Part shown: piece after piece, positions 1 through 8,968 of the stretch
Numbering within the stretch: the stretch's first letter is position 1
Layout of the letters: each line of letters starts with the position of its first letter
Assembly: GCA_017619355.1 (NCBI GenBank)
Contig: JAFZSO010000022.1
Span: forward strand, 1 to 61,984
From: Muribaculaceae bacterium
Lineage (GTDB): Bacteria; Bacteroidota; Bacteroidia; Bacteroidales; Muribaculaceae
Reading direction: 5' to 3'
DNA length: 61,984 nucleotides
The notes under the pieces: model-generated
What the model saw: the letters and a program-made list of their open reading frames with translations, nothing else
Told to the model about the DNA's origin: nothing
The model's database searches: none
Program-made: the position numbers and the translations under genes

Positions 1-120
1 CTCAATCAGACTATAGCCCAAATCTTCTTCGACTTCACTCTTGTCGGACACTGCATCGCCTGATGGCGTGCTTCGATTCTTTGTCCAGACTCTAAAGACT
101 TGAAAAGGGGGACGGGCAAG

Positions 121-400
121 TATCTTTGCGTCGGCATGGCTTAAAGCCTGCCTGCCGCGCATTCGCCTCGCCCCCACGGCCACAATCTCCAGCAAAACTA
201 CAAAATTGCAACCGCATGTCCTAAAACTCACATTGGACATTTAGAACATTATCTACAATCTGGTGCAAAGGTAAGAGCCGCGCGGTTATGCGCGCGAGAT
301 TTTGGTCGCCCTGCGGGCTTAAAATTAAAATGGCAAGCCATTAAAATTACAAAATTAAAAATTTCAACGGCTTCGCCGTTAACAATGCAAAGATAAAGGG
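121..400. repeat. AT-rich gene-free stretch with a run of short palindromes
   Basis: No convincing gene is seen in bases 1-540. Bases 266-400 hold a series of small perfect or near-perfect palindromes in AT-rich DNA: GCCCTGCGGGC (308-318), TGGCAAGCCA (331-340) and AACGGCTTCGCCGTT (366-380), after a CGCG-rich one near 280-297. Matches to the Bacteroidetes -7 element occur at 121-128 (plus) and at 266-273 and 388-395 (minus), but without a -33 partner or a gene behind them. The same style of micro-palindrome recurs at 46730-47370. Function unknown. Confidence 0.4.
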
Positions 401-478
401 CAAAAGGATTGTGTGCCATATTAATTACACACATTTGAAGACTTTGTTACATGCCAATAACTATTTTTCTTAAATCAT

Positions 479-509
479 TTTGAATGTTGTAATTTATTCT
501 CTAACTTTG
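479..509 (+). promoter_or_regulatory. Bacteroidetes-type promoter for the small lipoprotein region
   Basis: TTTG at 479-482, a 19-base gap, then TAACTTTG at 502-509, fitting the Bacteroidetes -33/-7 consensus (TTTG, TAnnTTTG). It lies 34 bases before the truncated signal-peptide ORF at 543 and about 180 bases before the lipoprotein at 691. Confidence 0.6.
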
Positions 510-542
510 TGACAAAACATAAACTTATTTAATAGTAAAACT

Positions 543-635
543 ATGAGAAATCTCATTTACATATTAGGCATTACGGCTATAATTTCCATAACGAAAAAAG
601 ATGGCAGAATCATCAGGTTGTTTCATGGCGAGTAA
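543..635 (+). pseudogene. Truncated signal-peptide ORF (30 codons)
   Basis: ATG at 543 opens a 30-residue frame that starts like a secretion signal (MRNLIYILGITAIIS) and then stops at 633-635 after a polar stretch with no mature protein. It follows directly on a good promoter. It is either a small peptide or the 5' remnant of a secreted or lipoprotein gene whose body was replaced, perhaps by the lipoprotein that follows at 691. The second reading is preferred, with low certainty. Confidence 0.3.
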
Positions 636-690
636 TTAGCCAAAATTGTTTTGGAGTTTTGTTGGAAATGTCATTCAAGCTCAAATAATC

Positions 691-1131
691 ATGAGAAGAC
701 TTATTTTCATTACATTATTTGGATTATCAATTATTGGTTACGGTTGTAAGGGATGCTGTGATAAGAATATTGATGGCATTCATATTGAGGATATAATTAT
801 TTACGAAGCTGACACTAAATATGATGTTGATTACGACGATTTAGTTGAAAAATCACTTCATAAGGATATGTCTTCAATCAATAAGTTATCTTTACTTGAG
901 TATAATGACGGCTACAGCTATGATCACGGACTCATACTCATAGAAATAGTTGATAGAATAGGAGAAGATATATTTATAAAATCAATAGAAGACATTTCTG
1001 CCAAACAAAAAGCGAAAGTTCTCAGTTATTTTGAAGCAGGAGTTGATATGAAAAACAGTAAAAAAAATGACTGGGCGAAAAGAGTAGAAGACTATTATCC
1101 TAAGATATATAACTTTTTAGCAAATCAATAA
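691..1131 (+). CDS. Small predicted lipoprotein, function unknown
   Basis: The 146-residue product begins with MRRLIFITLFGLSIIGYGC, a charged start, hydrophobic core and a Cys near residue 19, so it is probably lipid-anchored, although the lipobox is loose. The frame is open upstream to 646, but the ATG at 691 is the one that gives a signal peptide. The mature part is acidic and soluble-looking, with no motif I recognise. Codon and base use are clearly more AT-rich than in the neighbouring housekeeping genes, which suggests recent acquisition. Small AT-rich lipoproteins of this kind are sometimes immunity proteins, but nothing here proves that. Confidence 0.7.
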   Translation: MRRLIFITLFGLSIIGYGCKGCCDKNIDGIHIEDIIIYEADTKYDVDYDDLVEKSLHKDMSSINKLSLLEYNDGYSYDHGLILIEIVDRIGEDIFIKSIEDISAKQKAKVLSYFEAGVDMKNSKKNDWAKRVEDYYPKIYNFLANQ

Positions 1132-1185
1132 CACTCCTATAGTCAGACACTTGCGGTCTAGCTTTTCTATTTCGTTCCAGAAGAA

Positions 1186-1893
1186 TTACTGGAGGATGGG
1201 CCAGGGGAAGTGCTTGAGGCGGGTTTCAAGTTCTTTTTCACGGCCGCCCAGGTAGGTGTTGCACAGGGCGTGGAAGGCGGGCGAGTGATTGAGGTGCTTC
1301 AAGTGGGCGAACTCGTGGCAAATGATGAGATCGACGAGGTCTTGCGGCAGGAACATCACGTTGCGCGAGAGCTGAACGACACCCTTGCTGGTGCAATGGC
1401 CGAGCTTTTGCTTGCCGCGCCCTATTTCAAACCCTTTGACGCTCACGCCCAGCCGTTGAGCCAGTTGCGTGGCATAGGGAATGAGGCGTTTGGGTGCCTC
1501 CTGTTCCATAAGTTTCTGCAGCACCCGCGAGATGTTTTGCTTTGCATAGGACGAATCAAAGTCGGTGCCGACGGGCAGACTCACTATGATGTTACTGGCG
1601 CCAGCGTGTTTGATCATGATGTGTTTAGGCTTGTAGTCCTGAACGCCCAGCGTCACGGTGCACCCGAAGCAGTTGATGACCTGACCCTCGTGAAAACTGA
1701 CGGCGGGGCGACGGTGCTTGAGTATGCCGGCGCGGTGCGAGTCGAGGAACTGGCGAAGCATGGCTGTGGGCGTGCCGTTGGGCACATTCACGTGCAGTTG
1801 TTCATCGTGCCAGCGGGCACTGATGGTGTGCGAACCGCGACGCACCTTCACAATGATGCGTCCCAGCTGGTCGTCGTCGATATAGTATTGCAT
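1186..1893 (-). CDS. YgjP-like zinc metallopeptidase (DUF45)
   Basis: The 235-residue protein carries the M48-like zinc site HEFAH followed by a further His in LKHLNHSPAFHALC near the C-terminus, the signature of the YgjP/DUF45 family of putative cytoplasmic metal-dependent hydrolases. The frame is open to 2001, but that extension runs into the end of nadK and is low-complexity; the ATG at 1891-1893, just after the nadK stop, gives the family's normal length. It lies 7 bases downstream of nadK and is probably co-transcribed with it. The substrate is unknown for the family. Confidence 0.85.
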   Translation of the reverse strand: MQYYIDDDQLGRIIVKVRRGSHTISARWHDEQLHVNVPNGTPTAMLRQFLDSHRAGILKHRRPAVSFHEGQVINCFGCTVTLGVQDYKPKHIMIKHAGASNIIVSLPVGTDFDSSYAKQNISRVLQKLMEQEAPKRLIPYATQLAQRLGVSVKGFEIGRGKQKLGHCTSKGVVQLSRNVMFLPQDLVDLIICHEFAHLKHLNHSPAFHALCNTYLGGREKELETRLKHFPWPILQ

Positions 1894-1900
1894 AATGAGG

Positions 1901-2767
1901 TTATTCCTCGCGGTTGTCCTTGCCCCACATGAGCTTGGAACGCAGCGTGCTGGCAAAGTTGTAGTCGTTGAGCAGTACCACCTGTGCCTCGAAGGGGGCA
2001 CGCGTGATGGTGAGCGCCGTGCCGCTGGGCAGACCCACCGAGTCGCCGTCGATGCTCACCTGATACAGGGCCGTGCGGCTGCGGGTGGTGATGGTGAGTG
2101 TGGCATCGTCGCGTATCACCACAGGACGCATCGTCAGGGCATGGGGCGAGATGGGCGAGAGCACCACGCAGCGCGAGAGTGGCTCGAGCACGGGACCGCC
2201 CACGCTCAGGTTATAGGCCGTAGAGCCAGTGGGCGTGCACACGAGCAGACCGTCGCCCTTGTAGGTAGTGAGGGGAATGCCGTCGATGAGCACATCCACC
2301 TCAATCATCGACGAGGTATCCTGGCGCAGCAGTGCCACCTCATTCAGTGCGCAGGGGAAGTCGTGCAGTTCTGCACTGTCGACCTGCAGCATGGAGCGCT
2401 TCTCGATGCGATAATCGCCCTTGAGCAGCGAATCGACCACCACATGGGTCTGATGGATGTGTGCCGTGGTGAGGTAACCCAAATGGCCCGCATTGATGCC
2501 CATGATGGGCACACCATGGCGCGCCACCACCTTGGCGGTGCGCAAGAAGGTGCCGTCGCCGCCCAGACTCAGGGCAATGTCGATATTCTCGGGCCTCTCC
2601 AGGGCCTTGACCATGCTGGTGAAAGGCAGTTGAAAGCGCTTGAGAAAACTGAGGTAGGATTCCTCTACCGTCACCTCCACATTGTGGTCGATGAGTTCCT
2701 GTGCAAGCTGCTGAATGTGGGGCAGCACATCGTGGTGATATTCGTTGCCAAAAATAGTTATTTTCAT
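1901..2767 (-). CDS. nadK: NAD kinase
   Basis: ATP (or polyphosphate)-dependent NAD kinase that makes NADP in the cytoplasm. At 288 residues it has the usual length. The diagnostic GGDGT motif is at residues 69-73 within ALSLGGDGTFLRTAK, and the NAD-binding TPTGSTAYNLSVGGP segment follows in the second half. It is divergent from pdxJ and probably heads a two-gene unit with the YgjP-like gene. A -7 match (TATCTTTG on the minus strand, 2874-2881) lies about 110 bases upstream but lacks a clear -33 box. Confidence 0.97.
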   Translation of the reverse strand: MKITIFGNEYHHDVLPHIQQLAQELIDHNVEVTVEESYLSFLKRFQLPFTSMVKALERPENIDIALSLGGDGTFLRTAKVVARHGVPIMGINAGHLGYLTTAHIHQTHVVVDSLLKGDYRIEKRSMLQVDSAELHDFPCALNEVALLRQDTSSMIEVDVLIDGIPLTTYKGDGLLVCTPTGSTAYNLSVGGPVLEPLSRCVVLSPISPHALTMRPVVIRDDATLTITTRSRTALYQVSIDGDSVGLPSGTALTITRAPFEAQVVLLNDYNFASTLRSKLMWGKDNREE

Positions 2768-2825
2768 AATCTATCTAAAAATGCGTTTAAAAAGATGATA
2801 AAAAACGAAATTCCCGCTAAAAGGT

Positions 2826-2856
2826 TTTCATTTCTCATTAATTCCTTTTATTTTTG
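2826..2856 (+). promoter_or_regulatory. Promoter of the pdxJ-exbB-exbD-tonB unit
   Basis: TATTTTTG at 2849-2856 matches the Bacteroidetes -7 element and TTTC at 2826-2829 is a near match to the -33 box, with a 19-base gap. The pdxJ start is about 74 bases downstream. Confidence 0.5.
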
Positions 2857-2929
2857 CATAACCTTAGCAATGGCAAAGATAATCATTATTTGTGAAACTA
2901 AGGTATTATTACCTCTTAAATGATTTGTG

Positions 2930-3643
2930 ATGGTTAATTTAAGTGTAAATATCAATAAGGTAGCGACCTTGCGCAACGCCCGCGGAGGTGACATTCCCAA
3001 TGTGGAGAGCGTGGCCGTGAACTGCGAGCGGTTTGGCGCCAACGGCATCACCGTGCACCCGCGTCCCGACGAGCGTCACATCAGGCACGACGATGTGTTT
3101 GCCCTGCGTCCGCTCATCCGCACCGAATTCAACATCGAAGGCTATCCCAGTGAAGACTTCATGAAACTGGTGCTCATGGTCAAGCCCTCGCAGGTAACCC
3201 TTGTGCCCGATGCCCCCGATGCCCTCACATCGTCGGCCGGCTGGGACATTGAACCAAATCTGGAATTCCTCACCGGCATCGTCGACCGCCTGAAGGAAAA
3301 GGGCATACGCACCAGCATATTCGTGGGTACTGATGTCGATAACATCAAGCTCGCCGCCAAGACGGGTACCGACCGCGTTGAACTCTACACCGAGCCTTAT
3401 GCCAAGGGTTTCCACATCAACGCCGAGGAGGCTGTGGCACCGTTCACCCGTGCCGCCGTGGCCGCCCATAGCGTGGGTCTGGGCGTGAATGCCGGCCATG
3501 ACCTCAACCTCGAGAACCTCAAGTTCTTCAAAGACCATGTGCCCTACCTCATGGAGGTATCCATTGGCCATGCGCTCATCAGCGACGCGCTCTATCTGGG
3601 TCTGGAACAGACGGTGAAAGCCTACAAGGAGTGCCTGAAATAA
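2930..3643 (+). CDS. pdxJ: Pyridoxine 5'-phosphate synthase PdxJ
   Basis: The 237-residue protein condenses 1-deoxy-xylulose-5-phosphate with 3-amino-2-oxopropyl phosphate in the DXP-dependent vitamin B6 pathway. The N-terminus [17 protein letters not shown] and the following [19 protein letters not shown] block are typical of PdxJ, and the late HDLNLEN and VSIGHALI segments fit the phosphate-binding end of the TIM barrel. ATG at 2930 was chosen over the GTG one codon earlier. It heads a run with exbB (36-base gap); that pairing is common in Bacteroidales. Confidence 0.96.
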   Translation: MVNLSVNINKVATLRNARGGDIPNVESVAVNCERFGANGITVHPRPDERHIRHDDVFALRPLIRTEFNIEGYPSEDFMKLVLMVKPSQVTLVPDAPDALTSSAGWDIEPNLEFLTGIVDRLKEKGIRTSIFVGTDVDNIKLAAKTGTDRVELYTEPYAKGFHINAEEAVAPFTRAAVAAHSVGLGVNAGHDLNLENLKFFKDHVPYLMEVSIGHALISDALYLGLEQTVKAYKECLK

Positions 3644-3679
3644 TCAATCAAGCAAATAAACCACAACAATTTTAGAAAT

Positions 3680-4375
3680 ATGTCTTTTACAACTTTTATT
3701 CTTGCACAGACGGCTGTCGCCCAAAAGGGTGCCACAGCAGCCAGCCAAGTGTCCGACATGACAGTATGGGAACTCGCCATGAAAGGCGGCTGGATTATGA
3801 TTCCGCTCGCCATCCTGGCCATCATCAGTATCTACATCTTTTTTGAGCGTTGCTTTGCCATCAACTCGGTGAACAAGGAGGACAAGGGCTTCATGCAGCG
3901 CATTCGCGACTACATCCATGGCGGACAGGTCGACGAGGCTCTGCACCTGTGCCGCACCACCAACACCCCCTCTTCGCGCATGATCGAGAAGGGTATCACC
4001 CGCATAGGCCGACCCATGAACGATGTGCTCGTGGCTGTGGAGAATGTGGGCAACATGGAAATCTCCAGGCTCGAGAAAGGTTTCTCGTGGCTCGCCACCA
4101 CCGCTGCCGGCGCTCCCATGATTGGTTTCTTGGGAACTGTAACGGGTATGGTGCAGGCGTTCATGTCGGTGGCCAACGCAGGCACCAACGCCAACATCAC
4201 CATCCTGTCGAGCGGCATCTACGAGGCACTCGTCACCACGGTGGCTGGTCTCTTGGTGGGTATCATTGCCCTGTTTGCCTACAACTACCTGACTTCGCGC
4301 GTGAAGAAAGTGATGAACAAGCTCGAAGGCAGCACAATGGACTTTATGGACTTGCTCAATGAACCGGTGAAATAA
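3680..4375 (+). CDS. exbB: MotA/TolQ/ExbB proton-channel protein
   Basis: The 231-residue inner-membrane protein belongs to the ExbB/TolQ family, which uses proton flow to energise TonB-dependent uptake. Membrane segments are visible at about residues 34-54 (GWIMIPLAILAIISIYIFF), 139-165 (GAPMIGFLGTVTGMVQAF) and 180-205. The GFLGTVTGM stretch is the conserved pore-lining motif. It is followed 11 bases later by exbD and then tonB, giving a complete energising complex. The long N-terminal segment before the first helix is usual in Bacteroidetes homologues. Confidence 0.93.
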   Translation: MSFTTFILAQTAVAQKGATAASQVSDMTVWELAMKGGWIMIPLAILAIISIYIFFERCFAINSVNKEDKGFMQRIRDYIHGGQVDEALHLCRTTNTPSSRMIEKGITRIGRPMNDVLVAVENVGNMEISRLEKGFSWLATTAAGAPMIGFLGTVTGMVQAFMSVANAGTNANITILSSGIYEALVTTVAGLLVGIIALFAYNYLTSRVKKVMNKLEGSTMDFMDLLNEPVK

Positions 4376-4386
4376 CTCGAAACGCC

Positions 4387-4914
4387 ATGGCTTTAAAACG
4401 ACAACACGACCAATTGTCCATGTTCAGCATGGCTTCCATGACCGACGTCATCTTCCTGCTGCTCATCTTCTTCATGGTGACGTCGACCTTCGTCTTCCCG
4501 TCGGCCCTGGAAATCAACCTGCCACAAAGCAGTCAGACCACCACGCTGAAGCCCAGCACGCGAATCTATATCGACGAGAACCAGCAGATTCTCGTGGCTC
4601 AGAACGACTCGCTGCAGGAAGAGGAGCCGCGCCCGCTGCCCCCCGACCAGCTCGAGGGTTTCCTGATGGCGGTGAAGAACGAGAGTGACCCCGACCACCA
4701 GTTTGTGGCGCTGCACGCCGACGAGAATGTGCCCTACGGCAAAATCGTGGAGGTACTCGACAAGGGTTCGAAGGTGGGACTCAAGATTGTGCTCGCCACC
4801 AGGCCCACCACCGGCAATGCCGACGAAAAGGCTCAGCAACCCGTTGCTGAACCCCAACCCGCACCACAACCTGTTGCAGAACAAACAACCACCACCAACC
4901 CAACGCAGCAATGA
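4387..4914 (+). CDS. exbD: ExbD/TolR family biopolymer transport protein
   Basis: A 175-residue single-pass membrane protein with the short cytoplasmic N-terminus and the helix DVIFLLLIFFMVTSTFVF. Asp20 at the start of the helix corresponds to the essential protonatable Asp of ExbD/TolR. A periplasmic domain follows, and the C-terminus is a Pro/Gln/Thr-rich tail (residues about 148-175) that is longer than usual. Its stop overlaps the tonB start by an ATGA junction, so the two genes are probably translationally coupled. With ExbB it forms the motor for TonB. Confidence 0.92.
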   Translation: MALKRQHDQLSMFSMASMTDVIFLLLIFFMVTSTFVFPSALEINLPQSSQTTTLKPSTRIYIDENQQILVAQNDSLQEEEPRPLPPDQLEGFLMAVKNESDPDHQFVALHADENVPYGKIVEVLDKGSKVGLKIVLATRPTTGNADEKAQQPVAEPQPAPQPVAEQTTTTNPTQQ

Positions 4915-5765
4915 AAGTTTCGCAGAACGAACTGAAGTCGGGTATCCTCACCCTGCTGCTCGCCATTGCGGTGGGCGCGGTGCTGGTGTGCTGCACGTTG
5001 CACTACGAGTATCCGCCCAAGGGCATGGAGGAACTGGCGCAACTGTTGCCCGAGGACTCCATCTTCATGGAGGAGGCGGCCGACGAATATGTGAAACTGG
5101 GTGACATTCCCGAACCACAGCAAGATAATCAGGAACTGAAGGAGGCCCAGACCGAACCCACCGAGGAAGTAAAGCCTGAACCCAATGTCGAGGCCCATGA
5201 CCTGAAGGACGCCGGCAAGGTAGAGCCCAAGCAGCCTGAACCCATCAAGCAAAAGCAGGAATCGCCCCAAAAGATTAAGGAGACCAAGAAGCCCGAGCCC
5301 CAAAAGCCCGAAAAGACGGGGGCTGCCAAGCCTAACGACAAGCCTGAAGCCAAGAAACCCGAAACCAAGCGCAGCAATGCGTCGTCTTCAAACGTGAACA
5401 GCGACATGAAGAACGTGTTCGGCAGTGCTCAAGGCAAAGGTTCCAAGACCGAAGGCTCTCCTAACGGTAATTCTGCTACCGGCGCCCTGCAGGGTCACGC
5501 CAGTCTGGGCGACGGACTGGTGGGCTACACCGTGGAGCACTGGGGTCGTCCTCACAGCACCTCGGCTGGCACCATCACCATCAGAGTCACCGTGAATCCG
5601 CGCGGCAAGGTCACCAAGGCCACCTACGCTGGCGGTACCGGCGAGGCCCGTAACAACACCAAGGCTCGCCAAAGCTGCATCGAGGCAGCCCTGCAGTCGC
5701 AGTTCTCAGTGCCTCTGAACCGCACTACCGACGGCGTGGGCACCATCACCTGGAAGTTTATCTAA
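4911..5765 (+). CDS. tonB: TonB-family energy transducer
   Basis: The 284-residue protein has an N-terminal membrane anchor (about residues 11-31, ending LLVCCTLHY-like), a long Pro/Lys/Glu-rich periplasm-spanning spacer (about 70-165) full of KPE and PEP units, and a C-terminal TonB fold of about 80 residues with ITIRVTVNPRGKVTKATY and the closing ITWKFI strand. It would transmit ExbB/ExbD energy to outer-membrane receptors. It overlaps exbD by four bases and is followed by a strong terminator, ending the operon. Confidence 0.92.
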   Translation: MKVSQNELKSGILTLLLAIAVGAVLVCCTLHYEYPPKGMEELAQLLPEDSIFMEEAADEYVKLGDIPEPQQDNQELKEAQTEPTEEVKPEPNVEAHDLKDAGKVEPKQPEPIKQKQESPQKIKETKKPEPQKPEKTGAAKPNDKPEAKKPETKRSNASSSNVNSDMKNVFGSAQGKGSKTEGSPNGNSATGALQGHASLGDGLVGYTVEHWGRPHSTSAGTITIRVTVNPRGKVTKATYAGGTGEARNNTKARQSCIEAALQSQFSVPLNRTTDGVGTITWKFI

Positions 5766-5784
5766 TATTCTCACATATAACAAA

Positions 5785-5809
5785 AGCGGATGGGCGTTCC
5801 CCATCCGCT
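5785..5809 (+). terminator. Rho-independent terminator after tonB
   Basis: A perfect 10-bp stem (AGCGGATGGG with CCCATCCGCT) with a 5-base loop, followed by TATTTGTTTTATTT. It closes the pdxJ-exbB-exbD-tonB unit. Confidence 0.85.
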
Positions 5810-5831
5810 ATTTGTTTTATTTCCTTTATCG

Positions 5832-5885
5832 GAGAGCTCCGAGAACTCGGAGAACTCGGAGAACTCAGAGAACTCCGAGGCCTCT
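5832..5885. repeat. Six tandem copies of a 9-bp unit
   Basis: Six consecutive 9-mers of the form GAGAACTCG (two exact; the others GAGAGCTCC, GAGAACTCA, GAGAACTCC and GAGGCCTCT) fill the gap between the tonB terminator and the 3' end of the convergent CotH gene. Each unit is nearly self-complementary, so the array can fold. Function unknown. Confidence 0.85.
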
Positions 5886-5891
5886 GATTCT

Positions 5892-7712
5892 TTAGTGGAT
5901 GCCGAGAATGACATTGATGAGAGTTGTCACGTCGCTCACATTCACTTTGCCATCGCCGTTTAAATCACCCATTCCAAGGTCAACGGGAACAACGTGCAGT
6001 ATCATGTTCACCAGCGTGGTCACATCAGTCACATTCACGCCTCCATCACCATTCACATCTCCTGGTGACACATAGGTATGCCACTGTTCGTCAAGCCATG
6101 CCGTCTTTGTCTTCATAAAGTTATCCATAACAGAAGCCTGCCACAGCACCGATGAGCCTGCACTAAATATTTGAGGCCATCTTTGCTGATCATTTGCGGC
6201 GGCTGTTCTAATTTTAGTTGCATAATTGTTCAACCAGTCGCCTATGTCGGTTAATTGTGTGGGATAAAAATCATTCCATACCTGTGTAACCATCTGTTTG
6301 AAATTGCTGAATCGACTGATTTGCTTAATCCACTTGATGTGTGCATAATGGAAAGGATCCTGATAAATGAATCGAGGACTTAAATTCAATCGCCCAAACG
6401 AACTCCCAAAATCCCATACGGGACCAAATATGAACTTGGTACTATCACCTCTCTCTTTGTAGAAGAAGCAACTCCCGCTAAACGACTCGAAGTTGTCAAC
6501 AATTTCATAGATGATGTAAAAACGAGCCAGCGCCTCGCAATCGATAAAATTACTCCAGCGTGTACTATACGGATTAGAAGCAAAAACGGCGGAGTCGGTA
6601 CGCATGAGCAAATTAGTGATATAGTCGCGCTGCACTGTCGAAAGAACCTCAGGCGTATGCAACAACACCCTAAGCGTGCTGTCGTTCATCTGATTGATGA
6701 GAATCTCACCCTCCTCAGGATGATTATCAATTTCCAACAACCAGCCACCAGTCACATTTTCAGGAATCGTGTCGCCATCTTCCTGCTCTATGATATTCAC
6801 ACGGCTCTTATCAACTCTCACGTGCTCACACAACAAATACATTCCAATGAAATCGTCATTGAGTACCACCTCCACGGGTTGACTTGCGGGGGTGAAAGGC
6901 AAACCCATTCTCCGGCTCAACTCAAAACCCACGGGATCTTTCAAGAAGCCCAGAAAGTCGGGTTCCGAAAGCAACACATAATGTTTATTCTTGCCATTGC
7001 CAAGCAGGTCGGTCTTCTTGTCAAGCTTGAGCTTATAAGGCTTTTTAGGATATATTTCAGCCTCCCACGTGATGTTTCCACGACCCTTGATTTCAAGGAC
7101 CTGAGGTTCTGCCTCACTACCGACAGATGGCAATTCTTCGTGACCCATATTGTCAATGTAGTAAGTGCCTGGAAGGTAGGTTTTGGTGAGGATAGGTTGA
7201 TGACCTTCAGTTGTGATGTATATGACAGGCAGCGTTCCGGTGATAGTTGTATTATAGCTGTCAATCGTGCGCCAGTAACCATTGCAATCCGGCAAATCCG
7301 AAGTTGGACAGAACACCCAATCAGGATTATAAACATTATCCGAACTGGCTTTAAGTTTGGTACATCGTATGTTAACCAAGGTATCTGCTTTCAGGCTGTC
7401 GATAAATTGTCTGGGTGACATCATGATTGTGTCAGCAGGCATATCGCTTTCGATAAAGGCATAGAAATCAACATTGGTGAGTGTGTCACTCAAGGCGAAT
7501 TGCCACCAGGGTTTCCCCTCTATGGAGTCCATTTCCAGGACGAGGGTTGTGGCATTTGCTTTGCTGCCGGCAATGAATCTCACGCTGCCGTACCCTGTTT
7601 TGCTGTTGTCGAAATAATACACACCTGCATTAAAGTCCATGGCTGTTGCCGTCTGGAGCATCAGCAATAACAATGCGAATGACAACAATTTCTTGATGAT
7701 AGAAGTTTTCAT
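5892..7712 (-). CDS. Secreted CotH-like kinase with two C-terminal dockerin-like repeats
   Basis: The 606-residue protein starts with a signal peptide (MKTSIIKKLLSFALLLLMLQ). The middle shows a CotH protein-kinase-like fold: LEIKGRGNITWE, GMYLLCEHVRVDKSRVNI (the G-Y-L-E-x-V block) and the metal-binding GPVWDFGSSFG. The last 60 residues are two dockerin-type calcium-loop repeats, GDVNGDGGVNVTDVTTLVNM and GDLNGDGKVNVSDVTTLINV. CotH enzymes phosphorylate proteins in spore coats and elsewhere; in Bacteroidetes they are often surface or exported proteins of unknown substrate. It lies 13 bases after a glycosyltransferase at the distal end of the polysaccharide cluster, so a surface role is likely. 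Confidence 0.85.
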   Translation of the reverse strand: MKTSIIKKLLSFALLLLMLQTATAMDFNAGVYYFDNSKTGYGSVRFIAGSKANATTLVLEMDSIEGKPWWQFALSDTLTNVDFYAFIESDMPADTIMMSPRQFIDSLKADTLVNIRCTKLKASSDNVYNPDWVFCPTSDLPDCNGYWRTIDSYNTTITGTLPVIYITTEGHQPILTKTYLPGTYYIDNMGHEELPSVGSEAEPQVLEIKGRGNITWEAEIYPKKPYKLKLDKKTDLLGNGKNKHYVLLSEPDFLGFLKDPVGFELSRRMGLPFTPASQPVEVVLNDDFIGMYLLCEHVRVDKSRVNIIEQEDGDTIPENVTGGWLLEIDNHPEEGEILINQMNDSTLRVLLHTPEVLSTVQRDYITNLLMRTDSAVFASNPYSTRWSNFIDCEALARFYIIYEIVDNFESFSGSCFFYKERGDSTKFIFGPVWDFGSSFGRLNLSPRFIYQDPFHYAHIKWIKQISRFSNFKQMVTQVWNDFYPTQLTDIGDWLNNYATKIRTAAANDQQRWPQIFSAGSSVLWQASVMDNFMKTKTAWLDEQWHTYVSPGDVNGDGGVNVTDVTTLVNMILHVVPVDLGMGDLNGDGKVNVSDVTTLINVILGIH

Positions 7713-7725
7713 TACTCTTGTTTAT

Positions 7726-8922
7726 TTACTTATAAATACTACTAATCAATTTGCTATAATGATAATCATTAGAAAAATCTTTTAGTGCTTGTTGTTGTAT
7801 GTCGGCATTATTCCAGTTACGATGGAAGGCCTCATCGATGGCTTGCTTGAGTTCTTCAGCATCACCCCACGCAAAAGTAACGCCATTGCCGTTATCGATA
7901 AGTTCGGGAATGCCGCCTATTTCAGCCCCCACCACAGGTGTTCCGGCGCAGAGCGATTCAATCACACTCAACGGGTTATTCTCATACCACTCAGAAGGGA
8001 TCACCGAGCAAGTGGCATGGCTTAGCAGATGACTCACTTGAGTGGCATTGAGTTGGCCCAAGAATTCAATGTGGTTCACACCGCTATACTTACTACGCAG
8101 TTCGTCCTCGAGCGGTCCGCCGCCTGCCACCTTCAGGGCAAAGGGCAGCGATTGCGCCACCTCGAGCAAGGTGGTGATGCCTTTCTCCTGTGAGAGGCGG
8201 CCTACATAGCAATAATAGGGTTCACGCTCGCCCACGGTAAGCGACTCGAACGACTGCATTTTCACGGGGTCTACAAAGTTGCATAGCACATGCAGTTTGG
8301 CGGGATCAAAACCGCCCTGCTCCATCTTCTGTGCCATGAACTGGCTGGGACATATAAAGGCATCCACTTGGCGTTCAAGCTGCTTGCGGTTCCACTTCAG
8401 CGCTTCCATCCAGGCGATGGCACTGGCAGGCAGCGCCCCCTTCATGCATCGCTTGGTGAGCACATTCAGTTTGCTGTTATAACACAATTCGCACGGCTCG
8501 CCATTACGCAGGCAGGCGTAGGAGGGGCACAGCAGTTTATAGTCATGAAGCGTCCACGCCACACGGCAGCCACGCTGCTTGGCCAGCTGCGCCACCACAG
8601 GCGACAGATAACTGTGAATGTTGTGCAGATGCACCACATCGGGTTTGAACTCATCGAGTATGCGGGTGAACGCCTTCTTGATATCGCCCCACCCCAGCGT
8701 GCGTCTTAATGCGGCCAATTTTGCCTTGAAGCCACCGTCAAACGATACCTCGCTGGCAAAATACTTGCTCCACTCACTCTCAATGTTCTCGGGATATTGC
8801 ATGGAGAACACAGCCACTTCATGCCCCTTACTGCGAAGCAGGGCCTCGGTATTGAAGGTTACCACACAGTCGCCGCCGCGTGGATAATAGAACTTGTTGA
8901 CGAGCAGTATTCGTTGAGCCAT
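7726..8922 (-). CDS. Glycosyltransferase, GT4-like
   Basis: The 398-residue protein has a two-domain GT-B layout. The N-terminus has RILLVNKFYYPRGGDCVV, a glycine-rich acceptor-side loop; the C-terminal half has YYCYVGRLSQEKGITTLLEV and NNPLSVIESLCAGTPVVG, the E-x7-E region of GT4 retaining enzymes. A Cys cluster (CPSYACLRNGEPCELCYN) sits near residues 130-150, as in a subset of capsule GT4 enzymes. It probably adds a sugar to the repeat unit of the surface polysaccharide encoded here. The sugar specificity cannot be read. Confidence 0.88.
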   Translation of the reverse strand: MAQRILLVNKFYYPRGGDCVVTFNTEALLRSKGHEVAVFSMQYPENIESEWSKYFASEVSFDGGFKAKLAALRRTLGWGDIKKAFTRILDEFKPDVVHLHNIHSYLSPVVAQLAKQRGCRVAWTLHDYKLLCPSYACLRNGEPCELCYNSKLNVLTKRCMKGALPASAIAWMEALKWNRKQLERQVDAFICPSQFMAQKMEQGGFDPAKLHVLCNFVDPVKMQSFESLTVGEREPYYCYVGRLSQEKGITTLLEVAQSLPFALKVAGGGPLEDELRSKYSGVNHIEFLGQLNATQVSHLLSHATCSVIPSEWYENNPLSVIESLCAGTPVVGAEIGGIPELIDNGNGVTFAWGDAEELKQAIDEAFHRNWNNADIQQQALKDFSNDYHYSKLISSIYK

Positions 8923-8968
8923 ATTATAAATTATTTGAAATCAAAAGAATCCGTAAATTATTGTAGTT

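Noticed and set aside
121-128. Plus-strand promoter from the TATCTTTG match
   Set aside because: The -7 sequence is present, but there is no gene within a sensible distance and the -33 box is poor.
249-434. 61-residue minus-strand frame in the first gene-free stretch
   Set aside because: It spans short palindromes and AT-rich DNA, with no promoter in the right place and no coherent composition.
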